64,000 bases of DNA from Clostridiales bacterium (GTDB taxonomy: Bacteria > Bacillota > Clostridia > Christensenellales > CAG-138), in assembly GCA_004558825.1 (NCBI GenBank), contig SFDB01000001.1, positions 139,468 to 203,467 of the forward strand, given 5' to 3'. Both the position numbers and the translations under genes were made by a program. How positions within the stretch are numbered: position 1 is the first letter of the stretch; each line of letters opens with the position of its first letter. The notes beneath the pieces were generated by a model. That model did no database searches. It saw only the letters and a list, made by a program, of their open reading frames with translations, and was not told the origin of the DNA. Positions 51,838 through 59,683 of the stretch are shown here, one piece after another.

Positions 51838-53178
51838 ATGAGAAGCTATGTTCCCAACACCGAGGGGGAACGTAAGGAAATGCTGTCATCCATGGGGCTC
51901 AGCTCCATGGATGAGCTGTTCCGCGACATACCCGACGAGCTTAAGCTCTCAAGGCCGCTCAATTTGCCCGAAGGCAAGAGCGAAACTGAGATTCGCCGCA
52001 TATTCCGCGCTTACGCGGAGCGTACAAACGGCTCAATGCCTCTTTTCCGCGGCGCGGGCGCTTACAGGCATTATATTCCTTCGCTTATCCCTCAGCTTTT
52101 GATGCGTTCGGAGTTCTACACGGCATATACGCCCTATCAGGCCGAAATGAGTCAGGGTATGCTTCAGGCGATATTTGAGTATCAGACGCTCATGTGCCGC
52201 CTCACGGGCATGGACGTTTCAAACGCTTCCGTTTACGATGGCGCGACGGCCGCAGCCGAAGCAATGCTCATGCTCCGCGACGCAAAGCGCAAGCAGAAAA
52301 TACTCATAAGCGACGGCCTTAATCCCGACGTCATCGCAGTAATACACACATATGCGCGCTTTGCCCGCCTTGAGTGCGTATCGATACCGCTCAATTCCGA
52401 CGGAACGACCGACATGGACGCGCTCTCCGCCAATTCGGACGGCGCAGCGGGTTACATAGTCGCCAACCCGAACTTCTTCGGCTGTCTCGAAAACATGGAC
52501 GAAATATCCGCCGCCGTTCACGGCTTCGGCGGACTGCTCGTAAGCTATGTCAACCCCATATCGCTCTCGCTCGTAAAGCGTCCCGGCGACTATGGCGCCG
52601 ATATAGCCGTCGGCGATGCGCAGCCCCTCGGCCTGCCGCTCAGTTTCGGCGGCCCGTACTGCGGCTTCATGTGCTCCACGCAGAAGCTCATAAGAAACCT
52701 GCCCGGCAGAATCGCGGGACAGACGAGCGACGCGGAGGGTAACCGCGTATTCGTTCTCACGCTTCAGGCGCGCGAGCAGCATATACGCCGTGAAAAGGCT
52801 TCATCGAACATCTGCTCTAACCAGATGCTCTGCGCGATAACCGCAAGCATGTACCTGAGCGTCATGGGACCCGAAGGCATGTACGAGGTTGCAATGCAGA
52901 ACCTTCAGAAGGCGCATTATCTCCGCGATGGCATAAAGAGCATAAACGGCGCGCGTATTCGCTACGAAAACACGCCGTTCTTCAACGAGTTTGTAGTCGA
53001 ATTCGACAAAGATTCCGCCGTTATCAACGCACTGCTCAAAAAGAAGGGCATAGTAGGCGGCGCGCGCCTTGCCAATTATAAAGACGGCGACAACGGCATT
53101 CTCATGTGCGTCACCGAAATGAACACGCGCGAAGAGATTGATGCGCTTATCACGGCATTGGAGGAGATCACAAAATGA
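51838..53178 (+). CDS. gcvPA: Glycine dehydrogenase (decarboxylating) subunit 1
   Basis: 446 aa N-terminal half of the split P protein. Segments: MPLFRGAGAYRHYIPSLIPQLL, SEFYTAYTPYQAEMSQGMLQ and VGDAQPLGLPLSFGGPYCGF near the cofactor pocket. It forms the active enzyme with subunit 2, which holds the PLP lysine. The stop overlaps the gcvPB start by 4 bases. Confidence 0.96.
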   Translation: MRSYVPNTEGERKEMLSSMGLSSMDELFRDIPDELKLSRPLNLPEGKSETEIRRIFRAYAERTNGSMPLFRGAGAYRHYIPSLIPQLLMRSEFYTAYTPYQAEMSQGMLQAIFEYQTLMCRLTGMDVSNASVYDGATAAAEAMLMLRDAKRKQKILISDGLNPDVIAVIHTYARFARLECVSIPLNSDGTTDMDALSANSDGAAGYIVANPNFFGCLENMDEISAAVHGFGGLLVSYVNPISLSLVKRPGDYGADIAVGDAQPLGLPLSFGGPYCGFMCSTQKLIRNLPGRIAGQTSDAEGNRVFVLTLQAREQHIRREKASSNICSNQMLCAITASMYLSVMGPEGMYEVAMQNLQKAHYLRDGIKSINGARIRYENTPFFNEFVVEFDKDSAVINALLKKKGIVGGARLANYKDGDNGILMCVTEMNTREEIDALITALEEITK

Positions 53179-54620
53179 GAAGCGAATACCCTCTTATATT
53201 CGAACGTTCAAAACCCGGCCGCAGAGGCTATGACCTCCCCAAGCTTGATGTGCCCGAGCTCGACGGACTCATACCTGAGCAGATGCTCAACAAGGAGCCG
53301 TTGAAGCTTCCCGAGATAGCCGAGGTCGACCTTGTAAGGCATTACACGAATCTTTCAAAGCGCAATTTCGGCGTCGACAACGGTTTTTACCCGCTCGGCT
53401 CATGCACAATGAAGTATAACCCGAAAATCAACGAGGAAATGCCTGCGCTCTTTAACGACCTGCATCCGCTGCTCGACCAGGATATGGCGCAGGGCGCTAT
53501 AGACATGATGCTCGATCTCGACCGCGCGCTCTGCGAAATAACAGGCATGGACAAGTTCACGCTCCAGCCCTCAGCAGGCGCTCACGGCGAATACACGGGA
53601 CTCATGATAATCAAGGCGTATCACGATATGCGGCAGGATTACGGGCGCAACGTAATGATAGTCCCCGATGCGGCGCACGGCACCAACCCCGCATCGGCGG
53701 CAATGGCGGGTTATAAAATACGCGAAATAAAATCCGCCCCTGATGGCAGCGTAGACCTCGACGCGCTTAGAGCTGCGGTCGGCAATGACACAGCGGGTCT
53801 CATGCTCACGAACCCCTCGACGCTCGGTCTGTTTGAGCGCAATATAAAGGAAATCGCCGATATCGTTCACGAAGCCGGCGGCCTCCTCTATTACGACGGC
53901 GCAAACCTCAACGCCATAATGGGCATAGTGCGTCCCGGAGACATGGGCTTTGACTGTATGCACATCAATCTCCATAAGACGTTCTCAACTCCTCACGGCG
54001 GCGGCGGTCCCGGCTCGGGTCCTGTCGGCGTAAAGAAGGAGCTTATACCTTATCTGCCCTACCCCGTTGTTATGGGCCATTGCGGCGGCGCGGCAACGCT
54101 TGATTACGACCGTCCGCTGTCCATAGGCAAGGTCAAGAGCCTTTACGGAAACTTTGGCGTTCTTGTTAAAGCATATGCGTACATACTCTCGCTCGGCGGC
54201 AAAGGGCTTAAGGAAGCAAGCGAAAACGCTGTGCTCAACGCTAATTATGTGTTTAACCGCCTTAAGGGCGCATACGGCGTGCCGCATGACAGGATTTGTA
54301 TGCACGAATGCGTCATAGAGCCTGGTGAGCTCCTCGAAAAAGGCGTGCATACTACGGACATAGCAAAGGCGCTCATCGATCGCGGCTACCACCCGATGAC
54401 CATCTACTTCCCGCTCATCGTTCACGAAGCCATGATGATCGAACCTACAGAGACGGAAAGCAGGGAGACGCTCGACGCCTTTGTTGACGCAATGCTTGAC
54501 ATAGCCCGCGTAGCTAAGGAAGATCCCGAATCGCTCCATAAAGCGCCCGTGACAACGCCCGTCGGAAGACCCGACGAGGTTGCTGCGGCAAGAAAGCCCG
54601 TCGTAAAATACGAGGACTGA
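53175..54620 (+). CDS. gcvPB: Glycine dehydrogenase (decarboxylating) subunit 2
   Basis: 481 aa C-terminal half of the P protein, carrying pyridoxal phosphate on Lys268 (NLHKTFSTPHGGGG). Also PLGSCTMKYNPKINEEM and AAHGTNPASAAMAGY near the active site. Decarboxylates glycine and passes the methylamine to GcvH. The L protein gene (lpdA) is not in the window, so the dihydrolipoamide dehydrogenase is supplied from elsewhere. Terminator hairpin at 54650. Confidence 0.97.
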   Translation: MRSEYPLIFERSKPGRRGYDLPKLDVPELDGLIPEQMLNKEPLKLPEIAEVDLVRHYTNLSKRNFGVDNGFYPLGSCTMKYNPKINEEMPALFNDLHPLLDQDMAQGAIDMMLDLDRALCEITGMDKFTLQPSAGAHGEYTGLMIIKAYHDMRQDYGRNVMIVPDAAHGTNPASAAMAGYKIREIKSAPDGSVDLDALRAAVGNDTAGLMLTNPSTLGLFERNIKEIADIVHEAGGLLYYDGANLNAIMGIVRPGDMGFDCMHINLHKTFSTPHGGGGPGSGPVGVKKELIPYLPYPVVMGHCGGAATLDYDRPLSIGKVKSLYGNFGVLVKAYAYILSLGGKGLKEASENAVLNANYVFNRLKGAYGVPHDRICMHECVIEPGELLEKGVHTTDIAKALIDRGYHPMTIYFPLIVHEAMMIEPTETESRETLDAFVDAMLDIARVAKEDPESLHKAPVTTPVGRPDEVAAARKPVVKYED

Positions 54621-54649
54621 ATCATAGACGCAGAAACCATGTGATGCAA

Positions 54650-54677
54650 AAATACGGCGCCTCAAGGCGCCGTATTT
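54650..54677 (+). terminator. Terminator of gcv operon
   Basis: AAATACGGCGCC/GGCGCCGTATTT, a perfect 12-bp stem with loop TCAA, 29 bases past the gcvPB stop; T-run short (TTTGAG). Confidence 0.7.
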
Positions 54678-54680
54678 GAG

Positions 54681-54871
54681 TGTCTAAAAAGTGGCATACT
54701 GCCACTTTTTCGAGTTTTTCTCGTGCTTTGCCTCTCGCATTCGCTCCCGGGCGGCAAAACCCGCAAAGCACGAAAACCTATGGGGTTTCATACGTTTTGA
54801 CGCACATGTCGTCAAAGCCGGAATTAACTTAATGTGCTGCAGCCCCTTAACAACCCCGTTTTTTTCGCAAG
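54681..54871. repeat. Structured dispersed repeat, copy B
   Basis: Aligns along its length with copy A (27804-27997). Shares the hairpin AAAAAGTGGC/GCCACTTTTT (54686-54710) followed by CGAGTTTTT, a 39-base identical block (54730-54768), and the AGCCCCTTAACA segment; the terminal inverted repeat is degraded (TGTCTAAAAA and TTTTTCGCAAG). It lies between convergent gcvPB and sigF, the same setting as copy A. The hairpin with T-runs on both sides can act as a terminator for either strand. Confidence 0.75.
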
Positions 54872-54877
54872 CGGATG

Positions 54878-55636
54878 CTAACCCGCAGTCTGCGTATCGC
54901 TTTGCGCGGTTTCACGCATTTTTTTCAGTATCTTGCTTTCAAGGCGCGATACCTGCACCTGTGAAACGCCAATTATCTGAGCCGTCTGGCACTGCGTCTT
55001 GCCGCCAAAGAACCTCAGCATAATTATCTGCCTCTCTCTCGGCTCAAGCACGCGGAGCAGCTCCTTTAGCAGAAGCTTGTTGACGACCTCGCATTCCTCA
55101 TCTTCATCGCTCGCAACCCTGTCGGCCACGCAGGCATCGGCGTCGTCCGCATAGATGGGTTCATATATCGACGTATGCGGACGCACGGCATCGAGCGCCA
55201 TGACTATCTCTTCAGGCTCGCGCGAAAGCTCCTTCGCTATCTCCATTATACCGACATCGCCGCCCGACGCCATGCTGAGCCGCTCCTTTGCCGCCATTGC
55301 CTGCGACGCAAGCTCCTTTAATGAACGGCTCACCTTTATCATGCCATCGTCGCGCAAAAAGCGTTTTACCTCGCCCGCTATCATTGGCACCGCGTACGTC
55401 GAAAAGCGTACGCCAAACGATTCATCGTAATTGCGCACGGCTTTTATGAGCCCGACGCAGCCTATTTGGAAAAGGTCGTCATATTCAGTGCCGCGGTTCA
55501 GATATTTTTTGACTATCGATTTTACGAGCGCGATATTGTGCTCTACGAGTATATCCTGCGCCTGCGAATCGCCAAGCTTTACCCGTTTTAACAGCCGCAG
55601 CGCCTCTTCGTGCTCGAGCGGCGCTCTGTCAATCAT
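54878..55636 (-). CDS. sigF: Forespore RNA polymerase sigma-F factor
   Basis: 252 aa. Region 2 from AQDILVEHNIALVKSIVKKYLN through DDLFQIGCVGLIKAVRNYD and VRFSTYAVPMIAGEVKRFLRDDG; region 3 KVSRSLKELASQAM; region 4 with RERQIIMLRFFGGKTQCQTA and IGVSQVQVSRLESKIL. Its place as third gene of spoIIAA-spoIIAB identifies it as SigF rather than SigG. Held inactive by SpoIIAB until septation. Start at ATG 55636, inside the end of spoIIAB (8-base overlap) and just after GGAGG; the longer frame start at 55708 would lie wholly within spoIIAB. Confidence 0.94.
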   Translation of the reverse strand: MIDRAPLEHEEALRLLKRVKLGDSQAQDILVEHNIALVKSIVKKYLNRGTEYDDLFQIGCVGLIKAVRNYDESFGVRFSTYAVPMIAGEVKRFLRDDGMIKVSRSLKELASQAMAAKERLSMASGGDVGIMEIAKELSREPEEIVMALDAVRPHTSIYEPIYADDADACVADRVASDEDEECEVVNKLLLKELLRVLEPRERQIIMLRFFGGKTQCQTAQIIGVSQVQVSRLESKILKKMRETAQSDTQTAG

Positions 55637-56069
55637 TTTCCTCCACCCGCGCAGATATATGCTTTCGCATTGTGACACAGGTGCCTTTACCCACCTCGGA
55701 CTCGACATCTACACGATCCATGAATGCTTCCATCACCGCAAAACCCATCCCGGATCTGTCCATTCCTGCCGCCGACGTGTAAAACGGCTGACGTGCAAGC
55801 TCCACATCCTCTATTCCCCTGCCTTCGTCGCGTATCGATATCGTTATGCCCTCATCGTCACTCGAACAATCCATATATATCGTTCCGCCTCTATTTTCAT
55901 AGCCATGAATTATGCAGTTCGTAACGGCCTCGCTGACCGCCGTACGTATATCCGTGAGCTCATCTATCGTAGGATTGAGCTGCGCGGCAAACGCTGCCGC
56001 TATCATTCGCGCAAGGCTTTCGTTTTGCGATATCGATAGAAAACTCGTATGCAATTCGTTCTTATACAT
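55629..56069 (-). CDS. spoIIAB: Anti-sigma-F factor / serine kinase SpoIIAB
   Basis: 146 aa GHKL-fold kinase. Binds and inhibits SigF, and phosphorylates SpoIIAA. ATP-binding boxes: N box SEAVTNCIIHGYEN, G1 box SIRDEGRGIEDVE, G2 region RSGMGFAVMEAFMD. Start chosen at ATG 56069, six bases after AGGGGG; an upstream in-frame ATG at 56084 overlaps the spoIIAA stop. Confidence 0.95.
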   Translation of the reverse strand: MYKNELHTSFLSISQNESLARMIAAAFAAQLNPTIDELTDIRTAVSEAVTNCIIHGYENRGGTIYMDCSSDDEGITISIRDEGRGIEDVELARQPFYTSAAGMDRSGMGFAVMEAFMDRVDVESEVGKGTCVTMRKHISARVEEND

Positions 56070-56083
56070 TGTTATCCCCCTCA

Positions 56084-56389
56084 TTATCTGCGCTCGATAA
56101 GCGCATAGACGCCTGCCATTCGCATTATTCTGTCGACGCTTTTGCCTGCGCCCGTTATGGCCATTTTCCCTCCGCGCGCCGAAACGGTCTTGTAGCGCCC
56201 AAGGACGACGCCAAGTCCTGAGCTGTCCATAAACGATACGTTTCGCATATCAAGAATCATCTCGTTTATGCTTTCGTCTTTCAAAAGCTCATCGAGAGCC
56301 GCACGCGTCCTGTCCGCAGCATGATGGTCAAGCTCACCCTTCAGCTCAACCGTCAGCGTTTTTCCGACCTTGCTGTTACAAATTTCCAT
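56084..56389 (-). CDS. spoIIAA: Anti-sigma-F factor antagonist SpoIIAA
   Basis: 101 aa STAS-domain protein. The phosphorylated serine is Ser57 in SFMDSSGLGVVLGRY (Ser58 in Bacillus). Dephosphorylated in the forespore by SpoIIE, it frees SigF from SpoIIAB. First gene of the operon, ribosome site AGGAGGATG-type before ATG 56389, SigH-type promoter upstream. spoIIE is not in this window. Confidence 0.95.
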   Translation of the reverse strand: MEICNSKVGKTLTVELKGELDHHAADRTRAALDELLKDESINEMILDMRNVSFMDSSGLGVVLGRYKTVSARGGKMAITGAGKSVDRIMRMAGVYALIERR

Positions 56390-56417
56390 ATTTCATCCTC
56401 CTGTATTGGACACATGC

Positions 56418-56448
56418 TTTATTCGCAGCGCAAAATTTTCATCCTGCG
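56418..56448 (-). promoter_or_regulatory. SigH-type promoter of spoIIA operon
   Basis: Minus strand GCAGGATGA (AGGA at 56445-56442) and GCGAATAAA (GAAT at 56424-56421), separated as in the SigH consensus RnAGGAwww-N11-12-RnnGAATww. The housekeeping hexamers are absent. This fits the known control of spoIIA by SigH in Bacillus. Confidence 0.65.
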
Positions 56449-56701
56449 GCGAATTGCTTCTACATATGTCGAAAGCTGTGTAGTTTTATTGAATGTACAT
56501 ATTATTCCCGTTTTATGCCTGTTTTATACATTTCATACGTATTTTGTAAGCGGTACAAATGCGTAGAAACCGAATCTGATAATTTGCAAAGCGAGCCGCA
56601 GCGGCAGTTATGCTGCGCATTGAAAGAATACCCCTATTTGCATCCGATGAACGCCATGTTATGATTCATGCGCCTCTCAGCGTGTTTATTTAGCAACGCG
56701 A

Positions 56702-56730
56702 TTGTTTTTTGCCCGCCGATGCGTTAAAGT
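56702..56730 (+). promoter_or_regulatory. Promoter of ygiQ-type gene (leaderless)
   Basis: TTGTTT (56702-56707), 17-base spacer, TAAAGT (56725-56730). The ATG at 56737 begins seven bases after the -10, at the expected start of transcription. Confidence 0.5.
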
Positions 56731-56736
56731 ATTCGT

Positions 56737-58695
56737 ATGAAAGAGAATAAACCGCAGACAAATAACAAATGGCTCCCAATGTTCAAATACGAGCTTGACG
56801 CGCTCGGTGTCGATATGCTCGACTTTGTGCTCGTTACAGGCGACGCTTATATCGACCATCCTTCGTTCGGGGCGGCAATAATCGGCAGAACGCTCGAGGC
56901 ACACGGCTATACCGTGGGCATAATCGCCCAACCGTCCTGGCAAAACACAGACGATTTTACTCGCTTGGGACGTCCGCGGCTCGGCTTTCTCGTCACGGCA
57001 GGAAACATCGATTCACTCGTCAACCACTATACATCGGCCAAAAAGCGGCGCAGCGAAGACCTGTATTCTCCGGGCGCAAAAAGCGGCCTGCGCCCCGACA
57101 GGGCAAGCATAGTCTATTGCAACAGGATACGCGAAGCATATAAACGCGTACCCATAATCATAGGCGGCATAGAGGCAAGCCTAAGACGTTTCGCACATTA
57201 TGACTATTGGGATAATGCCGTGCGCCACAGCATATTGGCGGACAGCGGCGCAGACATTCTCGTATACGGCATGGGCGAACGCGCCATCGTCGAAATCGCG
57301 GACGCGCTTGCCGCAGGCATGAGTGTAGATGAAATAACATACGTTGCAGGCACCTGCTATATGGCGTCGACACTCGAGCGCGTTTACGATTATAAGCTCA
57401 TAGGCTCCTACAATGATGTTAAGAGCGACAAAAAGGAATACGCGCAAACATTTAACACAATCTATCGAGAGCAGGACGCCATACGCGGCAGACGCCTCGT
57501 ACAGCCGCATGAAAAGGGTTTTCTCGTTGCAAATCCTCCATCTATGCCGCTCAGCCAAAGCGAACTTGACAACGTATATGAGCTGCCATACACGCGCAAG
57601 CCGCATCCCTCGTATAAGGAGCATATACCTGCGCTCGATGAGGTAGAGTTTTCGCTCACATCGTGCCGCGGCTGCTTCGGCGCATGTTCATTTTGCGCAC
57701 TGACCATGCACCAGGGGCGCACGATACAGTCCCGAAGCCACGCTTCTCTCATAAGGGAAGCGCAGCTTTTGACGCATATGCACACATTCAAGGGATATAT
57801 TCACGACGTCGGCGGCCCGTCGGCAAATTTCAGGCAGCCCTCGTGCAAAAAACAGCTCAAAAGCGGCGTCTGCGCAGACAGGCAATGCCTTTCTCCGTCA
57901 CCCTGCCCCAATCTTGAAGTATCGCACAGTGATTACGTCGCGCTGCTAAAAGAGCTTCGCGGCATTGAGGGCGTCAAGAAGGTGTTCGTACGCTCGGGCA
58001 TACGTTACGATTACGTCATGTATGACAAGAGCGACGCTTTCATGCGCGAGCTCATCGCCTACCACATAAGCGGACAGCTCAAGGTCGCTCCGGAGCACAT
58101 AGACGACCGTACGCTCGATCTCATGGGCAAGCCGCACGCCGAGCTTTTTAACGCATTCTGCGAAAAGTATAAGCGCATGAACGCCCAAATGAACAAAGAG
58201 CAGTATATCGTGCCATACTTCATGTCATCTCACCCGGGCTCCGACCTCAATTCCGCAATAGCGCTTGCGCAGTATCTGAAAAAAACCGGCCTGCGCCCCG
58301 AGCAAGTGCAGGACTTTTACCCCACGCCATGCACTCTCTCGACTGCGATGTACTATACGGGGCTTGATCCGCGAACAATGAAGCCCGTTTATGTGCCGCG
58401 CTCGCCCGACGAGAAGGCCATGCAGCGCGCGCTGATGCAGTTTTTCATGCCGCAGTACAGAAGCCTGGCACGAAAGGCATTAAAAAAGGCCTGCAGGGAC
58501 GACCTCATCGGCTTCGGCAAAGACGCGCTTGTACCTCCCGAAAATGCTGATAAGCGCGGCGGCTCGCACCGTGCGCAGACTGCGCGCTCAGCCAAGTCCG
58601 ACAAAGGCGGCCGCGCACGGCAGGGCCTCGCAGGAAGCCGAAAAAACGCAAAAAGCTCCGCGCACGCTCCAAATCGTTCAAGACACGGCAAGTAA
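56737..58695 (+). CDS. YgiQ family radical SAM protein
   Basis: 652 aa. N-terminal UPF0313/B12-binding-like domain (LDFVLVTGDAYIDHPSFG), radical SAM cluster motif CRGCFGACSFCALTMHQG (Cx3Cx2C, about 309-316), and RSGIRYDYVMYD plus APEHIDDRTLDLMGKP further on. Function of the family is unknown; it is common in anaerobes. The last 45 residues are a basic, low-complexity tail (SRKNAKSSAHAPNRSRHGK). No Shine-Dalgarno sequence precedes the ATG; see the promoter at 56702. Confidence 0.94.
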   Translation: MKENKPQTNNKWLPMFKYELDALGVDMLDFVLVTGDAYIDHPSFGAAIIGRTLEAHGYTVGIIAQPSWQNTDDFTRLGRPRLGFLVTAGNIDSLVNHYTSAKKRRSEDLYSPGAKSGLRPDRASIVYCNRIREAYKRVPIIIGGIEASLRRFAHYDYWDNAVRHSILADSGADILVYGMGERAIVEIADALAAGMSVDEITYVAGTCYMASTLERVYDYKLIGSYNDVKSDKKEYAQTFNTIYREQDAIRGRRLVQPHEKGFLVANPPSMPLSQSELDNVYELPYTRKPHPSYKEHIPALDEVEFSLTSCRGCFGACSFCALTMHQGRTIQSRSHASLIREAQLLTHMHTFKGYIHDVGGPSANFRQPSCKKQLKSGVCADRQCLSPSPCPNLEVSHSDYVALLKELRGIEGVKKVFVRSGIRYDYVMYDKSDAFMRELIAYHISGQLKVAPEHIDDRTLDLMGKPHAELFNAFCEKYKRMNAQMNKEQYIVPYFMSSHPGSDLNSAIALAQYLKKTGLRPEQVQDFYPTPCTLSTAMYYTGLDPRTMKPVYVPRSPDEKAMQRALMQFFMPQYRSLARKALKKACRDDLIGFGKDALVPPENADKRGGSHRAQTARSAKSDKGGRARQGLAGSRKNAKSSAHAPNRSRHGK

Positions 58696-58708
58696 AGTAT
58701 AAAGCAAA

Positions 58709-58737
58709 AACCCGGCCGCTGTGCAGTCGGGTTAATT
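58709..58737 (+). terminator. Hairpin after ygiQ-type gene
   Basis: AACCCG/CGGGTT with a partly paired 13-base loop, 13 bases past the stop; weak T-run (TTAATT). Confidence 0.45.
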
Positions 58738-58853
58738 GTATATCGTGTTAGAATACGTTCCATGAACAATCAAGCACAATCCTCGTACAATTCCGTTGCG
58801 AGAAGGTACATACGCATCTCTTGCCGTACGCCTTCAAAAGCAACCAAGTATGA

Positions 58854-59021
58854 TTATTTGCGCTTTCTTGCCGCCTCAGCCTTCTTCTTGCGCTTTACGC
58901 TGGGCTTTTCATAGTGCTCACGCCTGCGAACCTCGGCCAACACGCCGGAGCGGGCGCATTTGCGCTTAAAACGCTTCAGAGCGCTCTCCAAAGATTCGTT
59001 TTCACCTACGCGAATTTCCAT
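58854..59021 (-). CDS. rpsU: 30S ribosomal protein S21
   Basis: 55 aa basic protein of the small subunit. MEIRVGENESLESALKRFKRK and REHYEKPSVKRKKK are the canonical S21 sequence. Start at ATG 59021 after GGGAGGGATAAGGAA; an open frame extends upstream to 59147 but crosses the promoter region and is not used. Monocistronic. Confidence 0.96.
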   Translation of the reverse strand: MEIRVGENESLESALKRFKRKCARSGVLAEVRRREHYEKPSVKRKKKAEAARKRK

Positions 59022-59100
59022 TTCCTTATCCCTCCCCTCTGATACAACATCGAGCAACGTGCCGATGCTTGAACATAAGGAACCGCTTAAACACAAAGGT

Positions 59101-59129
59101 ATTATAATGGCTAAGGAATAATAAGTCAA
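59101..59129 (-). promoter_or_regulatory. Promoter of rpsU
   Basis: Minus strand TTGACT (59129-59124), 17-base spacer, TATAAT (59106-59101); leader about 75 bases. Confidence 0.75.
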
Positions 59130-59256
59130 TATTGCTTGCAGATTCAATTTTTGAATTTTTTACGCTCAATGCTTGTGCCGCCGTTTTGCAGGCCGTCCTC
59201 CGTGAAACCTCGTTTTGGCCGAAGCGCAAAAAAACACAAAGGCACGTTATAATCAA

Positions 59257-59281
59257 AAAGTGGCGGAAAAGCCACTTTTCG
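59257..59281 (-). terminator. Terminator after HIT gene, related to repeat hairpin
   Basis: AAAAAGTGGC/GCCACTTTT with loop GGAAAA, followed by CGAG as in repeats A and B. On the minus strand it ends in TTTTTGATT, about 65 bases past the HIT gene stop. Confidence 0.65.
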
Positions 59282-59347
59282 AGCGTCATATGACGCAGCG
59301 CCTTGATAAGCGATCAGCATCCTTCCGAAAAATCAGCCTTTGCTCAA

Positions 59348-59683
59348 TCAGCCCGGAGGCCACTGAAGCGACCTTCCGCCAAGAACATGCATATGAATGT
59401 GGTTTACACTCTGACCGCCGTTCTCGCCCGTGTTCATGACGCACCTGAAGCCGTCCTTGTCAATGCCTGTATTGCGAACTGCCGTCCGCATCGCGTCAAA
59501 CATGGCGCACAGCGTTTCATTATCGCACTCCGTCACGTTGTCAAAGTGCTTTTTCGGTATCACAAGCATATGCACGGGCGCTTGAGGCTCGATATCATTG
59601 AAAACGAGAATTTTTTCATTCTCATACACCTTGCTGCTCGGTATTTCACCGCGAGCTATTTTGCAAAAAATGCAGTCGTTCAT
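59348..59683 (-). CDS. HIT family nucleotide-binding protein (HinT-like)
   Basis: 111 aa. N-terminal CIFCKIARGEIPSSKVYEN (zinc-type CxxC) and the catalytic histidine triad VNHIHMHVLGG (HxHxHxx). Hydrolyses AMP-linked phosphoramidates. Overlaps the mtaB stop by 4 bases (ATGA); ribosome site GGAGG. Last gene of the prmA-rsmE-mtaB-HIT operon. Confidence 0.95.
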   Translation of the reverse strand: MNDCIFCKIARGEIPSSKVYENEKILVFNDIEPQAPVHMLVIPKKHFDNVTECDNETLCAMFDAMRTAVRNTGIDKDGFRCVMNTGENGGQSVNHIHMHVLGGRSLQWPPG

